Shown piece by piece: positions 57,281-64,000 of a stretch of DNA of 64,000 bases. Every line of letters begins with the position of its first letter. Positions within the stretch are counted from its first letter, which is position 1. The stretch is from Macrophomina tecta (lineage: Eukaryota; Ascomycota; Dothideomycetes; Botryosphaeriales; Botryosphaeriaceae), in assembly GCA_024180945.1 (NCBI GenBank), contig JAKSGN010000043.1:2728001-2792000 (forward strand). The letters run 5' to 3'. The notes under the pieces are model-generated. The model ran no database searches. It was not told the origin of the DNA and worked only from the letters and a program-made list of their open reading frames with translations. Made by a program: the position numbers and the translations under genes.

Positions 57281-58268
57281 AAATGGAGTGTGGATAGGCG
57301 ATGCGATGCGACGTCGGGAGGTGCGACGCGGCAGCTGCAGCGCGTCCGGAGAAGATGGGAAGCAACAATTGAGGATTTGCAATCGCAGAGATCTTCAGCG
57401 GGATGGGAGAGACCAGGCTCAGTCCATGTCGCGGTGCTGGCGGAGAAGTCGCGTCGCAGTGTGGGGGGAGAGGCTTCCTGTGTTGACGGCCCAGAACGAA
57501 GGTAAACAACGCTAAGCCATTGAGGCCCGTGCACTGATTAGTCACCACCCGCGCTGCGGAAATGGTGCCCTTCTCGACGCGGGACCTCCACCCGGCTCCA
57601 TCTCCGATTTCCTCATGGTCTCCTCGCAGCGGTGAAGTTTCCCGACTCCAGCAGCTCGCCAAGCACCATCCCTGAATGCTGCTGACCAAATGCAGCGACG
57701 GAGATTCCCCTCCGCCGCGTATTTTGGCTTCCACTGCCCTTCCGAGCAGCGTCCACCCATGTTGCAAAATCACATCACCCCAACAATTAACGCTCGGATA
57801 TCTTGATGTTTAGGCAGCTCAATGACTTAGCATTTTGAATGGCATGTTGCATTCCCGCCAGCAAAGTGCAATCCTCGGAGCATAATCCGACCCCCCGGGT
57901 GGCCACCGCTTCACTTTTTCTGCTGTGTCGACATCTGATAGGGCTGAGATACATACTCTGACCACTTATCCATCCAGTGTCTCAGGAGCGGCATCGCGGA
58001 TTTCTTTACATGGGTGGACATTACTACAGGCCGCCCTTTTTTCCCCCAACCTCTCCAAACATTAACTCTCTTCACATAAGACAGTCCCAGCACTTTCTTG
58101 GCTATCAAGGTAATAACAACAGAAAGCTTTACTCATTTATACACCTACGTATCTACAGGAGTATCGTTATCATTTGTCTCATGCACCATATTCTATACTT
58201 TTGTCCAAAACACCCCATCATGGAGGTAAGCAAAAGCAAAAGCAAAAACGACCCCTGAACGAGACATT
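57281..58268. other. Intergenic region, no supported gene
   Basis: About 1 kb containing the promoter of the spindle pole body gene and the 3' flank of the permease. The part near 58150-58260 is A-rich. No feature was recognised. Confidence 0.5.
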
Positions 58269-60124
58269 TTAGTGCCTCAAAGCCAACGCAAGCCTTCTCC
58301 TCGGAACACTCTTCTTCTTACTTTGAGCGGTCTTTCCCTGGACGCTCCTCTTGGTGTACCCGTTATCGAAATCACTGCCAGGACCAAAGTCCGGCTCACC
58401 ACCCAAGGTGCCGAAAATATCGCCTACGTAGTTCTCCGCCTTCACGCCAGCCTTAAACGTGCCGTTCCAGCCCCCAAGAATACCCTCCACGACCTTAACG
58501 CCAGCAAGGTAAATGTTCTGGATGGACGGATCAAACCCGCCTTGATCAGCGTACAGCAGGTTATCCAGCGGCGCCTGGCCGGGGTACGGCCTATCGAAAT
58601 CGGAAGCAGTGCGCATGATGACGATGCGCGAGAAGTCGAGCACGCCCGCCTTGGCGCCACGCATAAGGGACTCCAGCGTCGCATTGTCCTCCTGCTGCGT
58701 GGTGCAGTAGACACCCGTACCATTGGTGACGACGTCGGTGAAGTTGGCAAACGCCTCACCCAGCAGGCGGCCGGACCAATAGACGTCGCTCGTAGCCGTA
58801 TCGCAGGCAATGACGGACGGCGGCTGCGTGCCCGCCGCATACAGGCCGGCACCGTAGTTGGCGCGGTACGCCACAGCCGCCTCGCTGTCGTTGAGCGCGG
58901 CCGTCGACGCGAATGACATGGCGAGGTCGCGCAGAGCGGTGTTGACCTCGAAGACCTCGGTGCCGTACAGCTCGCCCGGGTACTCGTCGGGCAGGTAGCT
59001 GCCCTGGGGGATGTAGCCGGTCGACCAGTTCTGCGGCACCTCGCGGTAGTCGAACTCGTACTGCAACGCAACCTGCACGGCGAAGCGGGCGAAGGTCACG
59101 CTGCCCAGCGTGCCGACCTCCGGGCTGATGCCGGCGATGCCGGCGACAAGGAAGTACGTCTCAGATAGGTCGAAGAGGCCGGACGTGTATAGAGCGGTCA
59201 GTGTGACGGCGGCGTTGATCTCTACCAACAGATGCAAACGTTAGCCTCTTTCCGCTCCACGAAACCGAAGCCCTGGGGTAAAGATGCTCGTGCGCCGTCG
59301 CGTGATTTGTGTGAGGAAATGTTTGTGCATCTCTCTTATCTTTTTTTCATGCGGCTTCGCAACCGGGATCGTGAAGGTACAGTGGTAGGGCAGACAAAAG
59401 TCAAGATAGCCGGACAGGGCGCTAAGACAAGCTTTCATGCAACTTATCCGCGTCCCCGGTTCGGTCAGGCCCACCGCAGTAGCGTGCGGAGCAAGGAAGC
59501 GGTGGACCAATACTGCTCGTGGGCCAACAATCGCAGCGGGGCTGGTAGCTCTTTGTCCCGCGGCCACAGCTGCCCACCGCCTCTTCTTGACCTCTGTCTG
59601 AGCTCCCGGCAACCATGTATAGTGACGTATGCAGCGGACTCAGGCCCGACAAGGATGTCAAGAAATGCAGAGTTTTGGTAAGATAAAAAAAAAAAAAAAA
59701 AAGGCGAAACCGAGTCGGTACAAGAAACATGACCAACGAGCATAAAGGCCGAAATTGAAAGAAGGTACGTGGGAGGCTTGAACTTACCGCCCTCGCCAGT
59801 GACCAGCTGGCAGACCTGCCCGTCAGACGTGCAGTGAGCTTCCGGAAATAACGGCGAGAAGCCCGGCACGCTGACGTTCTTGGCCAACAGGTCGAATTCG
59901 GGGATGCCCCACCATACCTCCGCTTCCGGGTCGAACATGCTGACGATGAAAACCTTGGGCTTGATCTTCGAGGCTTCTCGCGGGGCGAGCTCGGCATGGT
60001 AGACTTGAACCAGGCCACCTCGAGCGGCTATCGCTGCAGCACTTGGTCTGTCTGCGGCTGGCGAGGCGGAGGAGAAGGAAGAGAAGGCTGTCGCAACGGC
60101 GGTGGAGATGGTAGAAAGGCGCAT
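58269..60124 (-). CDS. Purine nucleoside permease (NUP family)
   Basis: Two exons, 59788..60124 and 58269..59221, split by a 566-nt intron; 429 residues. The family includes Candida NUP, involved in uptake of purine nucleosides, and is related in fold to nucleoside phosphorylases. The N-terminus MRLSTISTAVATAFSS is a likely signal peptide. Family blocks in order: KPKVFIVSMFDPEAEVWW, NVSVPGF, VCQLVTGEGEINAAVT (spanning the splice), YFLVAGIAGISPEVGT, STGYIPQGSYLPDEYP, IACDTATSDVYWSG, YCTTQQEDNATLESL, MRTASDFDRPYPGQ and NIYLAGVKVVEG, then GDIFGTLGGEPDFGPG. The start was set at 60122-60124, which begins the signal peptide; an in-frame upstream ATG-like extension adds nothing recognisable. Confidence 0.93.
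59222..59787 (-). other. 566-nt intron of the purine nucleoside permease gene
   Basis: It starts GTAAGT and ends TTGGTAG. Removing it joins GAG GGC G to AG ATC AAC, giving GEGEINAAV, as expected for the family. It carries an 18-base T run on the gene strand (59685-59702). No nested gene or structured RNA was recognised. Confidence 0.8.
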
Positions 60125-62470
60125 TGTCTCTGAGCGTCTAGAAGATAGTGGCGAGGTCTGCAAACAACGAAGCAGCCCTCAAGAGAGGAACTGGCGAAGA
60201 TAGAGAGGAAGAATTGGATGTGGGAGGTAGATATCTTTGCAGATTCAGGGAAAGCCGAGTATTACTCTACCAAAACACCAAACAAGCAGAATAGCGGTGG
60301 GAGATCTCTGGGTTTTATCTCTGGCAGAGACCAAAAATACCGACCCCAAGACCGGAGACGGTGACCATGACAGCGAACCCGAGGGAACCCAGCGCATGGG
60401 TAAGATAGTAGCATTGGCCAATATCGGCCAAGGCGGGCAAGGGAAGATCGCAACCCTTCGCCTGTAGGCCGGCCACATAACTCTCCCCGATGACGCGGAC
60501 CTCACGCGCGCACCAACCGGCCAATCGAACCGCAGCGGGGCGAAGAAGCGAAGGACGATAGCACATACATAGCAAGAGTCAGTACCTGAGAGAAAAGCTA
60601 TCTAGTCAGCGTCGTACATTGTGGCGGCGGAGCGGAGCCTGTGGCCCTAAAAAGCTATCCCAGCTGATTACCGCAATCGGGCGCCGAGGCTGCTTCCGGG
60701 GTCGCATCCCGCTTTAGCTATCCGAGCGGTCCCAGGAAGGAGCAAGAACCTCAGAAGAACGCGCCGCAGCAGCGTCCATACAGCAGTGGTGTTGTTATGT
60801 ACAACCATGACCTCATCTTCGTACCGACGCGCTCGCACAAGGCAGTGAGGTCGACTCATCAATCGATCCCTCGCGCGCTATCTTTGGTACCTCCGCCGGG
60901 GACGGTTCAGAAACCGAGAAGAAACGTCGCGGTCAGCAACATCAACCCGGCGCCCAGAGCGGCGGGGAAATCGGGATCCCATGATAGCGGACCAACAGCT
61001 CGCACAAGGTCCATCCGCTTGGTCAGCCGTCCGGGCCATGCGTCTTGCCGCAACCGCGCCAGACAGAGACGAATGACCTGTGCAACTAAGAACGAGGCAT
61101 TTTTCATCTATTCCAGCCCCTTCTCGTCCTCCGAATCTGCTGTCGGGAAGTATCCTGCTCTGTCCACCCGACATCCACCGCGAACACGCCCGACGACTTC
61201 AGCTTCGAGCTTTCCGCCCAATGCCTGGCCCTCAGCCCGAACCCTGAACAACCACAGCACGCATGTCAAGGAGCCTATCTGCTAAAACTGCCCCATCCAG
61301 CCTAGCCACCCCGCAGGAGCCATCCCTGACGGTGACTTCCTGCATTGGAACCGCGCAGACCCTATCAGCTCACTGCCGCCAATGACGATGTGGCGTTTCC
61401 ACCACCCACCCTACCCGCGGCAGCAAGAAATGCTTATCGTGATCAAGCAAAGGATTATGTAAAAAAGCTTTGACGGGATGAGTCTTGCGGTGTGTCGAGC
61501 AAGAGCAACCGACTGCTAAGTTCCGCCAGGAGGAAAAAAAAAAAAAAAAATCGCTCGGAAGCCACCGCGTGAAGAGGGCGAGTGGGTCTTCCTCATTCTT
61601 CTCCGCAACAACGGCTATTGGAGATGCGGCCGATTGCCGGAAAGAGGCGGGCGTGCCTGGCGGTCTCTTGGGATCAGAGGAAAAGCAGCATGGCGAACGG
61701 ATGATAGACGACGCGCCCGCTGCCGCCGTCGCCGCCCGGATCACCGTTGCATATGTATGACTGGTGGAAAGGTGGGAAAATGTGTCACTCCGCTTTCCTG
61801 TCGGCAAATCGTCATGTCCGCATATATCCAATGATTGACGCAGAGTGAGCATTTCTTCCATTTCTTCTCCTCGGTGCTGTCCGAAGGACAAGGTAGGAGA
61901 AGAGAGGCTTACGTCTCCCCTCAATCTTTCGTATCTACGGTCTTATCTCCTGTCTCAATACGCTAGAAGGCCCGGAGAACACCGTGAGCGGGAGGAGATC
62001 GATAGTCCGACTTCTACAGTGGAAAGGATCATCGCTGAAGACCGCCCGGCAATTGTGGGTGGGTCCGGACACCGATGCTTGAAGGGACCAATATCATTGG
62101 CGCAACTAGATGAGAATTTGAACTCGCCGCTACAATTTCGTAAAGGTCGAATCAAAATAAAGGATAGCACAAAGTATGCTCAGACAGCTTTTTCCCCAGT
62201 GATTCCACCTAGTGTGGCAGGAAATCAGGTTGAATCCGCCCAGTTGTATTTACAGTGCAGAAGTGAGAGAAAAACAACAGAATATTATCAAAAGACGAAG
62301 CCGCCGCCGCCGCCGAGCGCAATGCATGCAATCCATCAATCAATCCTCGAAATCGAAACGGAGCGCAGCCACAGTACTTTTGCAGAACCGATCCCCGGGT
62401 GACGCCATAAGACACCAGAATCCAGTGATGCAGCAACGAGATTTCCACGTTCCCGCCAAGAAGCGGCCCT
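60125..62470. other. 2.3-kb stretch without a supported gene
   Basis: It lies between the permease start and the 3' end of the kinase gene, so it holds the permease promoter and the kinase terminator. It contains an A-run at 61533-61550. A short minus-strand frame near 60907-61107 ends in a hydrophobic stretch but has no family support. Confidence 0.5.
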
Positions 62471-64000
62471 TTAGACCCCATCGAACCCCGTTCCATCAAA
62501 GTCCTGCCAATCCACGCCCGCAGAAGTCACTGCACTGTTCCTCAAACACAAGCAACCCCATCTCGCGGCACCTGCTGTGACTAGCACATGTACTACTAAC
62601 AGGACGAGACTTCCCACCACCCCGACTTGCAGCCGCGCCCACGTGTCGCCGCCGCCGCTGCCGCGCGTCAGTGGATACGACACTACCGCTCCAAGGAACC
62701 CGAAGTCCAGAGCTGCGAGGCAGAGCAGCGGGTACGAAACCCAGGGATTAGCGGCAAACGGCGAGCATGGGCGAGACAGCGAGAGGATCTTGACGATAAA
62801 GAGGGCAAGCTTGAACGCGCTGGCGACCGCGGGCACAGCGAAAAAGTTCTGCACGCGGAGCGCGAAGGCGCTGGACGGGCTAGAGGGCGGCAGCATCAGG
62901 CGCGGAGTCGCAGCCTCTGTTGGCGAGACCGAGTGCGACAAGCTCGGGGGCGGAGAGTAGTTTTCGAGTTTGCGCTTGCGTAGGATGAGGCCCGCCGAGT
63001 CCGGAGGCGTGGGCGTGCGAGAAGAGGGAGGCTTGCGGCTCATGGGTGGGCTGGGCGAGCGGTGTTCTTCAGCAGTTGCCTGTTGGCGTAACTTGGACGG
63101 CGCACGCATGAGACCAGTCTGAACCGACTGACGGCGCTGCGCCTTGCTCGGGCTTGGAGAAGGCGAATCTGCTGACGAGATCCGGGGGCCGATGTTGTCA
63201 AACGTTGGACTAAAGCCATTTATGTCGTCTAAGCCGGATCCTGCTCCTGTTCCTTGGAGAATCTGCTCTGTGGTAGGTCTTTCGGCTGGATCCAGAGACA
63301 GCAACCTTTTGAGAAACCTGTATAGCTTATCTGGGAGGTCTGAACGGGCTTTTCTAACGTCATCAAACCCTCTCCAGCTGGAGATCTCAGCTCTAAGCCG
63401 GTCAAGATCTTCATTTTCTTCGTGTAAATCATCCGCATTCTGGTACGGCAGCTTGCCGAAGCACATAAAGTAGACAATCATGCCCAGAGAGAAGATATCG
63501 GACTTGGTGGTGAAGTTTCCAAATTGACCGTTGGGGCCATCTCTACGTAACACCTCTGGAGCGCAGTATGAGATGGTACCGGTATGGCCGGTGGATTTCC
63601 GCGCCGCGTTGACCATTTGTACCTCGCCAAAATCACTGACCAGCACTCTTGTTTTGGTCCCCGTGGTATGTAAGAGGCAGTTTTGTGGTTTCAGATCTCT
63701 ATGAATGTATCCATGGGAATGCAGATGGTGCAAGCCCGCTGTGATATCTTTGAAGAACGAAAAGATCTCCTCAAAAGGCATACGACGCGGCGCACTCAGC
63801 TCCAGCGGCGGCTCCGGCTGACCTTTGGACCTGCGGCGCATTCGCTCCTTCAGTTGCTGAGTCGTCATCGAGGCTTCTGCTTGATTGAGGATATAGTGGT
63901 GGAGGTCGCCGGCATTGCAGTATTGCTGAAGAATGAAGGCGCATGGCACACTAGGGCCAAAGGCGCTGATCTGGAAATCTTCCAGCCACACGTGCCTGTA
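62471..64000 (-). CDS. IKS1: IKS1-type serine/threonine protein kinase, C-terminal part (runs off right edge)
   Basis: Over 500 residues are visible; the N-terminus and the ATP-binding lobe lie beyond 64000, and the frame is still open there (YRHVWLEDFQ). Catalytic-lobe motifs are intact: HRDLKPQN (catalytic loop), DFGEVQ (metal-binding), GTISYCAPEVL (P+1 loop) and DIFSLGMIVYFMCFGKLPY. After the kinase domain come a Ser/Pro-rich linker and three hydrophobic segments (VASAFKLALFIVKIL, YPLLCLAALDFGFLGAVV, VGVVGSLVLLVVHVLVTAG), suggesting a membrane-anchored C-terminus. This is the layout I associate with fungal homologs of yeast Iks1, a kinase of uncertain role. No intron is needed in the visible part. 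Confidence 0.9.
   Translation of the reverse strand, partial: YRHVWLEDFQISAFGPSVPCAFILQQYCNAGDLHHYILNQAEASMTTQQLKERMRRRSKGQPEPPLELSAPRRMPFEEIFSFFKDITAGLHHLHSHGYIHRDLKPQNCLLHTTGTKTRVLVSDFGEVQMVNAARKSTGHTGTISYCAPEVLRRDGPNGQFGNFTTKSDIFSLGMIVYFMCFGKLPYQNADDLHEENEDLDRLRAEISSWRGFDDVRKARSDLPDKLYRFLKRLLSLDPAERPTTEQILQGTGAGSGLDDINGFSPTFDNIGPRISSADSPSPSPSKAQRRQSVQTGLMRAPSKLRQQATAEEHRSPSPPMSRKPPSSRTPTPPDSAGLILRKRKLENYSPPPSLSHSVSPTEAATPRLMLPPSSPSSAFALRVQNFFAVPAVASAFKLALFIVKILSLSRPCSPFAANPWVSYPLLCLAALDFGFLGAVVSYPLTRGSGGGDTWARLQVGVVGSLVLLVVHVLVTAGAARWGCLCLRNSAVTSAGVDWQDFDGTGFDGV

Noticed and set aside
60907..61107. 66-codon minus-strand frame with a hydrophobic C-terminus
   Set aside because: Too short, no homology recognised, and no leader or splice signals linking it to other exons.

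Overview
This is a piece of the nuclear genome of a filamentous ascomycete (Pezizomycotina). The evidence is short introns (mostly 48-60 nt, GTANGT...CTAAC/CTGAC...YAG), HP1 and chaperonin genes of fungal type, a fungal-only DUF1752/DUF3295 protein, a PPC89-like spindle pole body protein, a purine nucleoside permease and an IKS1-like kinase. The class cannot be fixed from sequence alone.

Layout. 0-5 kb: 5' half of an SLX4-type nuclease scaffold (-), running off the left edge, divergent from a mitochondrial sulfide:quinone oxidoreductase (+). 5.3-10.2 kb: a seven-helix membrane protein (+), a wrecked GH78 rhamnosidase (-), a scrap of a sugar transporter (+) and an intact eight-exon sugar transporter (-). 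11-16.6 kb: a small secreted cysteine-containing protein (-) and an intronless P450 (-), separated by 3 kb with no supported gene. 17.5-24.2 kb: a Cue2-like CUE/Smr endonuclease (-), heterochromatin protein 1 (-) and chaperonin CCT5 (+); the last two share a 408 bp divergent promoter. 24.2-30 kb: an unusually long gap between convergent genes. 30-37.9 kb: one CCCH + CHY zinc-finger gene (-) in 14 exons, including an 8-nt exon and two introns of about 1.9 kb. 39.9-41.6 kb: a DUF1752/DUF3295 regulator-like protein (-). 41.6-51.4 kb: almost 10 kb without a supported gene, holding a perfect 132-bp tandem duplication. 51.4-52.9 kb: a multiply frameshifted alpha/beta-hydrolase pseudogene (-). 53.9-57.3 kb: PPC89/Cep57-like spindle pole body protein (-). 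58.3-60.1 kb: purine nucleoside permease (-) with a 566-nt intron. 62.5 kb to the right edge: C-terminal part of an IKS1-type protein kinase (-).

No gene cluster or defence-type system is evident; most genes are independent housekeeping loci. The two recurrent themes are (1) gene architecture: tiny exons (7, 8, 10 and 18 nt) and very long introns in otherwise compact genes, and (2) decay: three relics of catabolic genes (rhamnosidase, sugar transporter, alpha/beta-hydrolase). All splice structures were inferred by hand from splice signals, reading-frame continuity and remembered family features; none has transcript support here.
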